Shown one piece after another: positions 1-12,364 of a stretch of DNA of 64,000 bases. Numbering within the stretch: the first letter of the stretch is position 1; every line of letters begins with the position of its first letter. The notes below the pieces were generated by a model that saw nothing but the letters and a program-made list of their open reading frames with translations, made no database searches and had not been told where the DNA came from. Both the position numbers and the translations under genes were made by a program. This stretch comes from Lethocerus indicus (Eukaryota > Arthropoda > Insecta > Hemiptera > Belostomatidae), in NCBI GenBank assembly GCA_019843655.1, contig JACDQD010000004.1, positions 26,299,872 through 26,363,871 of the forward strand, in the 5' to 3' direction.

Positions 1-1556
1 TACTGAATGCGGAAACTGACCAAAAAATACCTCGGCAAAGATTCCTTGACTCTAGGCGAAAACTGCCAGCTACCGCGGCAGAAGCTACCTGCGGCGGTGT
101 GACTGGAAGAATTGCGCCAGTGTTGCAATCATTTTCTGGGCCCTCATCTCCGGTCTGCAGGCCCAAACCCCTGGCCAGGCAAATCACCAAAATCACGAAA
201 CCATGAAATTCGTTTCGTTTCATGAAACTAGATTTTTAGCGATGATCATCTATCGATCCAAAGCAAGACGGGTACCCACCCAACAACAGTGAGTATGGAC
301 TATCAGCGAAATCGGTGTAAATTATGATCGCTGACAATCGGCCAAAAGAAAATAAAGCGCCCGGAACGAGAGACTCTGGGAACGATTGTCGGACAATTGG
401 TTACCGGTGAGGGGGGGGGGAATCGATACTTTCTATCAATTAAGTAGGGTGGTAGCGGAACAATAAAATGCTCGAAGTGAATGGCCGGTCCGTCCGGGAC
501 CGGGGTAGCTCTCAATTAAACGGACGAGTGATATATAACTGGCGATCCAGTGCAAATTGGAAAGTGGAACACAACCGAGGGCCCAAGTTAACCTCCGAGG
601 GGAGATTCCCTCCCTCGCCCCACTCCAAATTGGCTCCCGATCCAACGGCCTGAGACAACAAAACGGCCGGGATCTTTTTCAGTTAAAAGGAAACGGGGGT
701 ACTAACGCTAGCCCCTCTTCAAGGCGAACATATACACGCCCCCCCTCACCACCCTATCAAATATTCAACCACTATCACCTCAATTCTAAAAATGGCCTTA
801 CGGTTGGGATTCAAAGATTGGCAGCGGCGATTTGTGGGAATAACGACATACACACTTTTGTCTTCGTTTGAGGAAAAAGTAATGTCAATTTTTTAAACAG
901 TTAAATTAGTGAATACCTTCGGTATTCGAACGGTTAATATGACTAATCGAACATTAAATTGGTTCCACGTAATAGTTAAAATGATTTAACAAAAATTTTC
1001 GCAATATTTCCCTCAACAGCAGAAATATTACATATAATCCAACAACCGTGATGAAATCTTTGTGGTATATCGCCACACAATGTTTTAATCACTTTTGCTT
1101 ATATATGTGTGCGTGTGTGGTAAACATGGTAATTCTGCAATAGAGCAAATAAAACGAAAACGCGTAGATGTTATTGTCAGTTGGATAAAGGCCAAAGGTG
1201 TCAGTTGGGCTCAAACCGGTTGACTGCAGCAAAGAGTAGCAATAAAGGGTTTAAAGCTTAAAAGCGCGGCTTAACCTATTGTATTAGCTAAACACTCACT
1301 CAGATTACCGATAATCCTCTGGATTCCCTCTGTACAATTAATAGTAACGACCGGTGCAGGGATGATTGCACCCCAAATAGGTTTTAGCATACCCAAATAC
1401 CGGTCAGATACCGACCGATGGCTTCAAAATTAAGTACCCAACCGTCCGCTAAGTGGCAGGAAATACTTTAAAAATTATTTTCCCATTAATTTACATAAAC
1501 GTAAACGAAGAACATTTACGTCTGTTTTATCAACTCTCCACACTTAGTCATCATAG

Positions 1557-1560
<4 letters not shown>

Positions 1561-1610
<50 letters not shown>
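1561..1610. repeat. (TA)n microsatellite
   Basis: An uninterrupted TA dinucleotide run of about 50 bp. It is one of five TA tracts of similar length in the window. Confidence 0.95.
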
Positions 1611-1612
<2 letters not shown>

Positions 1613-4600
1613 AAGGTACAAAAACCATATAAGACGCTACATATCTGCGCTACAAATAATCCTAATGTGCTCACTGTAGTGTATATTTCCGAATCGCCGT
1701 AGTGTACATATTTGAATATTCGAATTCGTTCGCGCATAATGGTTACTTTACACGTGATGGAACAGGACTAGGGGGCTTTCCTTGGAAACAAGGAAAAGTG
1801 TTCATGACGAAAGTTCGCCGGGAAAACCAAAGGCAAGAATGAGCACACGATAAAAAGTTATGTAATAAGTAAGGGTTAGAGAAACAGTCGCCAGACAGTA
1901 TTGAGAGCATAATTTTATTTCTCAATATGTTACTTGTGTTGGGAATGCATGAATTCAAATTGACCTCGTAGAGTCCCTATTTCGGATGAAATAGCAAATG
2001 GACGAACTGGCATTATTAAACATTGAAGCCGTCAATTTTCCAGTCGGGGATTAAGCATTATAATATTACATCACGGGCATACGAGAAATTCCAATATCGG
2101 TCCCGTCCAACTGATATTGTTAATAACACGTTTGATATTGTGACGGCAACTGTCCATCGCCCACCAGTATCAGGAAGTGACAGAACCTGGGGCTATTTAA
2201 ACTGACGGCGAACTAGAATTATAATTAAACCAGAGATCGTAGATTCATATTTTAATGCTTAATTCCTGCTTTCATTATCTTAAAACAATCCCGGTTAAAA
2301 ATGAATAAACTGCATATCACAAACCACGTTTTGTCCCTCTACTGTTGAAAAATACCCGTAGTTAAATCCCCAAGACTTGCTGTCTGACGGTGGTATATTG
2401 AAGAGAAAAAAAGAGATAAGATATTCTGATTTATGATAGGACTGCGAAAGTATTTTCCAAGCCAACAACATTCGCGACACAAATATATCTGTTTGAATGA
2501 AATTATATCGCTCGGAATTCGTGTAGGGCACACAAGACAACGGAGTTCAGAAACTTGAAACAATCACGTAGTTCTCCTATCCTCCGGTTCAGATCATGAT
2601 TCCCGATATAGTGAAACAACTATTTAAAACTTATTCTGCAGCGTATCGGCGGGAAAATTTAAGTAAAGGGATTTCGAACGCCGAGCGGGGCTCACGTCCA
2701 ACTACTGTAAATCATTTTGCATTTATTCGATTCTAGCGCAAACTCGCGCCCTTATCCTTTTAATATCTTCCCTATATGGAGGAAATGCTGGATAAAACTT
2801 CGGCCGTAAAATCAGGGGGACCCTCGCCTCGTATAACATTGTTTTTGGATTGCTAAATAACGGATGGATGACTGGTGAGTATTGTAATGTGGGACGGCAT
2901 TGTGGCTCCAAATTTTACGCGAGGATAATGAACTGTTTGATGCTGCTCGTATTGAAGGAAATGCGGTTTAAAAAACAAATCGAACCGAGGGTAGAGAGTA
3001 ATGTCGCGACAACTCGATTCACAACGTCGTCCTATCGTAAATTTTACGCCTGCGGTAAAGAACTGAAAACCCGGTAACTGACTTGTAAATTTTCGTTATG
3101 AGCGTAATCGTAAGCCGATAATTTTCCATTGCAATGTAATTTCACAGTCAAATTATTTTTTAATTGCGCGATAAACATTTACAATGTACTTTAACAGCGA
3201 AGGGAAACCGAAACCGAATATGACAATTTTAAATGTTATTATGTTATATTTGGAAGATATTTTAATAGCGATGGGACCTATTTAATACGAAAAATAAAAA
3301 TCACGTTTTATCTGAAACATAAAACTAAAGGAAAACAGGTAACTAGTATTGAAACACTCCCTTGTTATATCGGAATAAGAATCAAAATCTTATAAAGATA
3401 ACTTATAAAAAATAGTTTCGAAGGTGTTGAAAGATCGGACAATATTGGAATAATATTTTGAAAGTGTGTTTCCGGTATGTGATACGAGAAGATAGCATCT
3501 GTCATGTAATCTGATATGAAATGAGACATGAGAAAATGGCGTTTTGAAAATTATAATAAACAACTCATTGGCACCGTTAATACCGAAATTATTTGTACGG
3601 AATTAAATATCAGGAATCGGTTGGGATGAGGGTGTCTGAAAGTCAGTGTCCGATCAAATAGAGGAGGCCGCCAATTAGGGAAACTCATAGCCCTGGAAAT
3701 CGGGACAGATTGATTGATCATTCCGGTCAACTGGGCTCATACGTAAACCGAGCCGGGTCAAGCGGGGCCCCCTAGAACGCCAGGCTTAGCCTAAACCGAC
3801 GATTAAACTTCCCAACACAACCCGCAAACTGTTCTTGTTGGGACAAGTCATTAACCACTTGGAAAATATAACAGGTACCGGGCTTGTAAGCGCTAGTAAG
3901 GGGAACTGGGTGAAAAGTGAAATTTATAAAAACAGAGGATCCAGTCCCTCTCCTTCCGGATTACTGGATTACGGGGGCGTGCCCCCTTATGGATTTGAAA
4001 TAAACATTCCATATATTCCTCTACTTCTTGGCCTGCATAAGAGCTTACTCGTAGTTTGATATAAAATGTTCTTTATACCGTGTGATATAGCACAATATGT
4101 AGTCTTGCCAATAGACGTCCTATAATTCCGCTAATAACCCGGGATGGAAGACAAATAGAACAATGAAAAATAGTTCGAACCAGTTGAACCGTTGCTAACG
4201 ACCCTTGTTCTGTAGAAGAGAACATATATTGACCCCGGAGTTCAAATGAACTCATTCTGGGGGCTAAGTTGAAGCTCAGTGAAAAGGCAGTAAAGGGGGG
4301 AATGAGGGGCGGGGGGCCGTTGGGAGCTAACTGTGGGGCTGGTGCCGGCCCTAACGAGTCAAACGCCCCCGCAGATTCTGTTTACTCATTAGTCGGCCTC
4401 TCTATTGTTATTAGAAAGGAAAACCCGCCGCTCTGTTTGTGCTCTTGCCCACCTTAAATTCGCCAATTTCCCTGTTGGCGCCGTATCTGTGCCGATTAAC
4501 ACACGGTTGGTACTGAACGGCTTCAACTGTTCGAAAATCGATTTCTACATTTCCCCACAACGGTAAATACAAAATTGTTCGGGTACTGGCTCGATTTATA

Positions 4601-4812
4601 AACGGATCAAAAATTACTTGTAATGCACTTTCCATTATCACTATTTCCAATAATTTGTACACATTTGTACATTGGAACTGTAAAAATCGAAATGGAGTAG
4701 TATTTTACAATGATTTGATAATTGCCATACATCCCATTGTAATACAAATAAACTTAAAACGTTTAAAAGACATTGCACAATATTATAATTGTAATTCTTT
4801 CTTTTATTTATA

Positions 4813-4846
4813 AATAAATCTAATAATATTTATTATTAGATTTATT
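4813..4846. repeat. Perfect AT-rich inverted repeat (hairpin)
   Basis: Two 16-bp arms, AATAAATCTAATAATA and its exact reverse complement, are separated by 2 bp. There is no GC-rich stem followed by a T-run and no miRNA-like length, so I record it only as a structural repeat. Confidence 0.7.
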
Positions 4847-5474
4847 GAGGACTGGAAATATTGAGGCATCGATGATTAAATGTTATTGCATAAATTAAGC
4901 TGTGATAATATTACGGGTTGATAATACTGTTAGATAAATGTATCCCGTCGGCGGGCTAAGCCGCAAACCTAAATTAGGATACATGCCTGCGGGGGGAAGG
5001 GAATAAATTTGCGCCGGCCGTTTATTCGATGTTGAGCGTAAAATGCGAGTCACCAAACAAAGATAACCGAGCCTTCCCGTTTCTGCATTGTGGGGAGGAG
5101 GGCCAAAACGGCTCAACCATCGGAGCGTCACTCCAACTTTCGTAACGCGTACCGAACGGGAGTTTTCGTAGAAAGTTTCAACACCAATGAGAAATGACAA
5201 AACCGAGCCGCAAAAGAGAGAACCCTCGCGCACGGTCGTCTCTCCGGTTGGGCCTGCAAACATTCCTCAGAGAGTAGGCATTAACTAGAAAATGTTCACT
5301 CCGAGCGCTGAAAACGAAGCGGTGGCCAAACAAAAATGGGGGATTTCATCCGGAATTTTAAAATGTTTACATAACGCTAGGACTGTGAAACCCGCGGTCT
5401 ACTTCACGAAATAGCGTACAAATGCACATGTAAAATCGAATGGGTTGGTAATAACAACCAACTTCACGCGTATC

Positions 5475-5681
5475 CCGACATTCCAATCAAAAGTCCTTCG
5501 GACCATCCATAATGCCCGCTGGTTTGTTTCAAGTCAGACCATTCACCATGACCTCTACATACCGACAGTTGATGGTCTAATAAAATACCGGTTCCTAAAG
5601 TTTCATTCCCACCTCACTCCTCGTCCTAATTCACTCGTTGAAATCATCACTGGGCAGTTGCTTCATCGGGACTTGTTTGTT
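5475..5681 (+). mobile_element. Jockey-clade non-LTR retrotransposon, C-terminal remnant of the pol ORF
   Basis: The plus-strand translation reads TFQSKVLRTIHNARWFVSSQ, followed by a TIH-DLYIPTV stretch and then a FHSHL-PRPNSL stretch. This is the conserved tail that follows the reverse transcriptase domain in Jockey-like retrotransposons (typically FQ-KVLR-I-NAPW-V-N, then IH-DL-IP-V, then a Y-KFHS-L--HPNPL segment). The Pro of the NAPW motif is Arg here, and no reverse transcriptase catalytic domain is visible upstream. It is therefore a severely 5'-truncated, decayed copy. A stop at about 5817 closes the frame after sequence that no longer resembles the family. Confidence 0.75.
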
Positions 5682-8600
5682 ACAAGACAAAAAATGGTAA
5701 TTGTACATATAACTGTTATATATGTTGATTCGACATTTCGGAACGCTGCTCCGAGATCTCCGAATGGGACATTTGAGCTATATTTATTTCTCGGACATAA
5801 GAGCCGAGGACACATTTAGAATATATTATATATTTAAAAAATAAATAAATGTATTTTCCATAGACAAAAGAAATATTCCCTGGAAGTAAGAAAGTTCTAA
5901 TCAAGTTGTCATTGTCGGAGGAAGGGAGGGAACAATGGGAGGGGGCAGAGCGAGTAATAAGTCGTGGAACGGAGTTGAATTCGGGGGGCAGTCATCAGAA
6001 TAATGCACCCCATCCCGAAACTGCAGGAACAGAAACTTATTATCCAACATTGTTCACCAGTTCAAATTGAGAAGCTCTAAGCTCTACCAACGGCCCGAAT
6101 GGAAGAATTTCTTGCCCCGCAGAGTTTTTGCACAACTCCTGCCGACTCTCCCCAATTTCAATAACGGGTCCCACCGGTTTCAATTTTTGAAAAGTTTATA
6201 AAATGAAAAAATATATAACTCGAGCTTCGGAACTTTCCCGGCGTACGGGCGTAATAAGCGGAAGGCTGCCGGCTTGATAACGTTTGGCCGGATTTTCAGT
6301 TACAAAAAAAAACTGCGCGGCCGATTCCTAAACATTTTCCGAAATTAGGGCCGGGAATAAATGATATCAGATATTCCGCTCCCTTCTCGAAGATAGAGCC
6401 CCAAGGCGAAACCTCCCACATATTTTACTGCTTATTTTCGTTAAATCAATATTTTATTCGAGCGAATAACCGGGCCCCATCCTGAAAAAGAGGGGGAAAA
6501 CCTTTTTTCGGCACGTCGGGAATAGATTACTTTCAATTGCGTACGATAAGGGAAACGAACTTTCTGCATAAAACAAAATTCAATTTGAGTGAACGCCGGC
6601 GCCGTCACCATTGCACCATAGGAAGGTGTACAGAGTTAGCGAAGGGGGTCTGGTTCTTTGACATTTAGACGCATAAATTATCTCGGGAATGGACAAAAGC
6701 ACATGAACAACGACCGCAATCCTCATACATAATCCGTTTTTCCTTGGCTAAATGTTTAAAATAATGCTATTCGCACATCGAACTTGTGCTAATGAAAAAT
6801 GTAGAAGAAAACATAATGACCTAGCTGCAATGGAATTTGAGTATTCTCCGAACATACTTCAGGTTAGATCCGAGTCAGTTTTCTTCCAAGATGGTATTTA
6901 GAGGCTCACGTTTAAGGAGCATTATTTTCGGCGCTGTACGCGAAATAGCGAGGATAATAATTAGTCAGCCCTGGAGGTCTTAACTGCTACGTACATTACG
7001 GGGAAGGGGGGAAGGGGCCGGAAGACGCATCGCCTCCTTGCGAGGAGGTCCCCGCCCGGGCCGGCTTTTGTTATTCAACTATGCAAATTACGGTTAAAGG
7101 GCAGGGAGAATGGCGCACTGTACTAGAATGCCGGTAACAACCATATTCGTTGTAGTTAACGCGCCGGTCCTGGGCCCCGGAAAAGAGAACCGGGACCGTT
7201 CTCCGGAATGCTCCGGCTTCCCGGTCCCTAAACAATTCCCACGATTTAGCGACTTAACGTTTTCCCGCACAAAAAACAGAGTTCCCCCCCCAAAAATTGG
7301 TTTAGGCAAAATATTTCATAATTTATTAATATTAATAATATAATTAATAAAATATCTAATTTTGAAGCGTCCCTTCGGGCTTTCAGGCGCAAAATGTGTA
7401 AAATCTAACCTAATTTACAGTTATTGCATAATAACGAAAATAACAGGAAGTTATAATTTCATATTTTTTCCTGTTGTACAGTGTTGTAACTTCAGACAAT
7501 GACAATGTCTTTTTTGTCATTTTATTTTGGATTTCTTTTCGCGATGACAACCGTGTCATAATATTGAGCGATTTTTTAAAATAATTATACGCATTTGTAA
7601 TAAATTCCAATAAAAGATCAACAATCCTAAACAATGCAAAATCGGTATATTTCCAACGTACTCTGTAAAAACCTTTATGCTACTAAAAACTAAATTACCG
7701 CGTGGAAAAATTAGTTTTGATCATGAGCAAAATTGAAACAATAAACCTTCAGAAGGGACTCCTGGTATTATTCAAATGCGAGGATTACGATTCCATCAGT
7801 GATGAGTCGATGGGCTTTTATGGCTCTCAGCGATAAAAGTGAAAACGGCGTTGGCCGCAAACTTGGAGGGGCCGAGGGGCGGACATTTTTACGGCGTTTC
7901 GGCCAGTGTAAAACGTCCCTTCTGTTTTGGAGACGACAAAGGGGCGGCCCAGCGACACCCCGTTTAAAATACATAACGGGAGCCGGATCCCTCGCTAAGA
8001 GATAAGCCTCAAGACGGTAAAACACGGAACATTTTATTGGCGAGCCGAAAGTACTCCACCCTAAGTACTGTCCCCCCGAGTATTAAACGGAGGGGTGAAA
8101 TAAATAGGAAACATGGCAGTTTCAGGACAGCGGATAAGAATACTGTCAGCGGTAAAGCACGATCACCTTAAGATTATGTGGGACAATTCAATACCATTTT
8201 GTGTATCCTCCATTTAAAATGCTCCATTAAAAAAATTGTGTAAAACCAAACCTCAGGCAGAATAAATAAAAAATTATTTTTTATGCTATAGGATACCTAC
8301 AAGTTCTCTGTAATATCCACTCATCAATTCTTTTTCTTTTAGTCTCGAACAATTATAAAATATCTTCACTTTTAACGGCCCATAGAAATGGCGGAAATTC
8401 CTTTCACTTCTCGAAGAAGTTGAGGCCATTCGGATGAAAGATCGCGACCACCCAAGAGATAAGCCCCGAGACTCTCGGGGCGCCGCGGAGTGGGGACACT
8501 TTATTGGCCGGTCGTAACTATTCGAGTGCTCACACAACCACACCAGCAATAAACGAGCCCGAGCCTCGTTCCCGAATAACTGTTATCAGTTGAAAGCGGC

Positions 8601-9269
8601 AGGCCTGCGAGACACTGTGTCGATCACTTACAGAAATGCGTTCTCGAGCAATAACAGCAATTGTCGTCCTCCGAAAGCAAAGTCTCGTAGCTCCTACACT
8701 AAAATTTTGCTTCGGAAAAAGCGTGACTATGGAAATTGGATGAATATAATGCTGAATCTTGTAACTATACCTAGACCTAGCGAGATAACGCTGTTTTTCC
8801 TACGATTTAAAGTATATTAATAACGAAACCTTAAATAAATACAATGAAAAGGGATAATACAAATGTTAGGAAGTTGAATTAATATTATCTTACATATGTT
8901 TTTTAATTAAACAAATATGAGATTTAGTTTAGATAATTCTATGAAATTTTTGTTGCGTTCATTAATTTTATTAAAGTTTCTAATGGACTATTTCCATTAA
9001 CAATTGCTACTAATGATAAGGCCAGTAATTTAACGGAACGCTCATTTATTAGTTATACATCCTTGAGGGCTGCCTGATACAAAGCAGGTACAAAGCTCGT
9101 GGGAGGAGGAGCACTAGAAATCCGGCAAAGGAATATTTCGGGCCGGGTACACCGCCTATTTCCGTCCTCGGGAACACTGCGTCGTCATACGGACGAGGGG
9201 TACACACACCACCTGAGCCCATCCCCGTACAGGCATACGTTAATTAATGCGACGAAATATACCCGATGG

Positions 9270-9316
9270 AAGAGGGAGTGAGAGAGAAAGAGAGGGGGGA
9301 GGAGGAGGGAGTGAGA
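9270..9316 (+). repeat. GA-rich purine tract
   Basis: A nearly pure purine run on the plus strand (GAGGGAGTGAGAGAGAAAG and onward), interrupted by single T bases. It contains several GAGAG cores of the type bound by GAGA factor in flies. No adjacent gene can be shown. Confidence 0.6.
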
Positions 9317-12316
9317 ATGCGCAAAGCAATAGGATTAAAACAAAATGAGACAAAGCGCCAGAAACGAGGAAGGAAGGAAGAACGAACCGCTGACTAATTA
9401 GCCCCATCCAAAACAACTAACAAAAGGGAAACACAAGAGCTGAAAAGTTGCTTTTCGGGGCCCTGTTTTAAGTTTTATCTCTCCCAGAACAAGTTTATTT
9501 AGGACAAATTCCGACCGCTCGACCGGCTCTGTACCAAATTTATTATTTTCAAAAAAAGAAAACACGAAACCGTCTGCCGAAAAAATGAGGACCCATGTGG
9601 ATTCTCTCTAAACAATAAAAACAAGCGCCTACTGAGTATTACCTCATTTCCCATTGCATTCTTAAATTTATTTAACATAGAACCAGTTCCCCGACGGTGA
9701 GACCACAGACAAATCTTTGATCAAAGTGTGCTAATAAAGAACAACATCGAAGGACTTTCGCGACAAAACAATTAGGTATAATGCTAATAACATACGAATT
9801 GTTTAAGTATTTCATACTGTACCTGGACACATCGAAAAACACTGTAACTTTATTAGTTACTGTGAAGCGAGTTGATTATAATTCGGAAGGCACGACAAGG
9901 AGAAGTGTACGAGCCCACCGCTATATTATTCAAGTCAGGCTACAATCCTCCGACGCCAATACCGTTACTTTGGCAAGACGTCATTCGAGGAAATGCTTCA
10001 TATGATTCTTTGACATTACCACTCTTTTCCTTGTAGCTCCGAAAACGTTTTCTGGTAAACCGCCTTTTATTATAAACCTCTTAGCTTTGAATCTACATAA
10101 CCAGTAGATTATTAAAGTCTAGATTATTATTACCTAATTTAAAAAAATAATTGCAAACTAAGGATCGTATTTCATGTATCAACGAATATTTCACATTTGG
10201 GCTCTAACAGGTTTTAGATCAATTTATATTCCGCACTCAGAAATGGGCCCAAGAACGTTACAAAAGAGTCTACTGTCATGGAAAAAATGCCGGAAAAATC
10301 GGTGAAAAACATTCTTAAGTTTTGTGTGGGGTAATTACCCGACAATGCTCGAACAATTATTGGGAGTTTCGTAAAAAAAGAACGGAAGCCAAACCACGAG
10401 CGTATATCGGTTTCGCACCGAATTCTTTTTTCGCTCCCCGAGTAACTTCAAGACTAGCCCATTCCACAAGACACCATAGGCCAGGTGTGCGGGGGGATTA
10501 CTCTAATTGTGTTTACTCGGCTACAGATAGCGCGAATTAAATTCAACTTACATTCTCCGCCCTCCCCGCCTCAGAAATCTAATAATGGAATCGATCGCTG
10601 GAATATCTGTTGGGGCGGTGCCGGGGGCTAAGAGGGGAACAGGGGAACAGCTGTTCATAAATAAGGCGAGGGGAAGGAACGAAGGGGCCCCCGACCCCTA
10701 CAGCAAGACCCAACCTTATTACTACTAGAAAAGGTAGAATGCTAATATATCATTCATCTATAAACGCATTGCGGCCTGGGAAACAGAGACGTTGGAGATT
10801 ATCGGAGATATCTAATTAATCCAATTTCCCTCAGAAACTTGTTAAGAATAATATTAATAGGTGCTATAACTATATCACTAGCTTAGGGTTAACCAGAATA
10901 TATAAGTGATATAAAAATAAATCGGAGAAGCGGTATTCGTACCGTTCAAATGTTATAGGCGGTTTGACAGGGGAATACGTCTAATACAAATCTGAGTACA
11001 ACAAGATAAACTTACAAAACAAAATCTTGCATCTACGTATCGTGTATGGACAACGAATATTAGTGTGTATTAGATATTTACTAACAATAAAATTCTGTCA
11101 GAAAAAATTAATGACTTGAACGGGTCAATCACTAATGAAATATCGGTTTTTCTGAAGAGAAATACAACAATGCGGGTCCAACCGGGTAGGAATGGAATAG
11201 CTGTAATTTTGTTTGACACAGGGTATCTTCCTAAAGAGGTTTGCTTCCTTCCTTTCTCTCCGTTGGATTAATTAATTAACAATAGACATTTCAGTACTCT
11301 CTACATTTATTTGGTTCACAACAAACTATTCTTATGCCACTGTACTTTTCCAGCAGTCCAGGAAATGGTTTCAGGACTGAATTTTCGGCGCTGTCGGTCA
11401 AACGCGCCGTTTTAAATTATTTATTTCTGTACAGTTTGGCACCGATCAAGAAACTACCGTCCCGAGTGCCGATTCTCCCCCTCTTCCAGCTTATAAATTA
11501 TGTAGGAGTCCCGTTTAAAACATGTAGGAAGGCTCAAAGCCAGGTGGACGGGCGAGGGGCCGTGCAATATTGAAAAGCCGTATTCACGAACGTTTCTCCG
11601 AGGTCAGTTCACAGGATAATAGGTGAGGGGGGGCCCCAACAGCTGACTAGAGCCAGATCGCTCCCCTTCCCCCGGTCGATATCCGAAGGGCCACCGCTTC
11701 ACGGATTAGGCATGAATCACTCAACTTCCCCCTTACACAGCCAATTTAATAATGGAGGCCCACATCCTAGTTCTCAGGGCGAAAATATTTCATTCGGCAC
11801 TGCCGATTGTGCCAAGACAAATAAAACAGGTTAGTATAATGAAATACGTTATTTCGAATGGGGGTCAATATTTTTTGGCGTGAGAAGAGTGAAAAGAAAA
11901 CAGTTTGAACTAGCCGCAGTGAGGTTATTAACGGGAGCGTCATTATGAAACGATGAGTATAATTATGATAAAATAGTTACACGATTAAACGCACGGAAAT
12001 GAGTGGTAAGAATTGTATATTCAATCGGTCAAAGTTGTTGTCCCCACCTACTTCACCCTACCAAGGTTGCTGAATGGTAAAACTCATCGCACAAACAAAC
12101 TGTTGCTAATCTGTTGCTATCCTGAAGGTAAACTGAAAAGTCGCAAAGTCAACGTTAAAATGCTTTGTCACAAAGTAACCGAACCCGACTTCTTGTGAGT
12201 AACAGTTGCTCATACGAAAATTCTTCTCGACAGTGTTTTCCTTATGATATTACCTGACGTGCCAAAATTTAATTTCCCTTCAAACTTCAATCGGTTTTAT
12301 AATGAAAACATTCTAA

Positions 12317-12364
12317 AGTAACGAAGCCTTACTATAGCCTACTTAGTAACGAAGACTTACTATA
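12317..12364. repeat. Direct repeat of a 20-bp unit
   Basis: AGTAACGAAGCCTTACTATA at 12317-12336 recurs at 12345-12364 with one C-to-A difference, separated by 8 bp. No mobile-element ends are evident. Confidence 0.75.

Larger units (their letters stand above)
1..5440. other. Noncoding stretch, no gene recognised
   Basis: No open frame here resembles a protein I know, and none shows a convincing acceptor-exon-donor structure. The sequence is of mixed composition, with short GC-rich patches (for example around 4.30-4.44 kb and 4.95-5.25 kb) in an AT-rich background, and CpG is not depleted. Recognisable content is limited to a (TA)n tract at 1561-1610 and an AT-rich hairpin at 4813-4846. It could be intergenic or part of a very long intron. 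Confidence 0.6.

Noticed and set aside
8061..8082. CTAAGTACTG, resembling the seed of miR-252
   Set aside because: Identity stops after the seed and no precursor-like hairpin surrounds it. I found no known conserved miRNA in the window, though I could not run a search.
8464..8482. GC-rich hairpin CCCCGAGACTCTCGGGG
   Set aside because: Too short for a miRNA precursor or tRNA and without a T-run; probably chance in a GC-rich patch.
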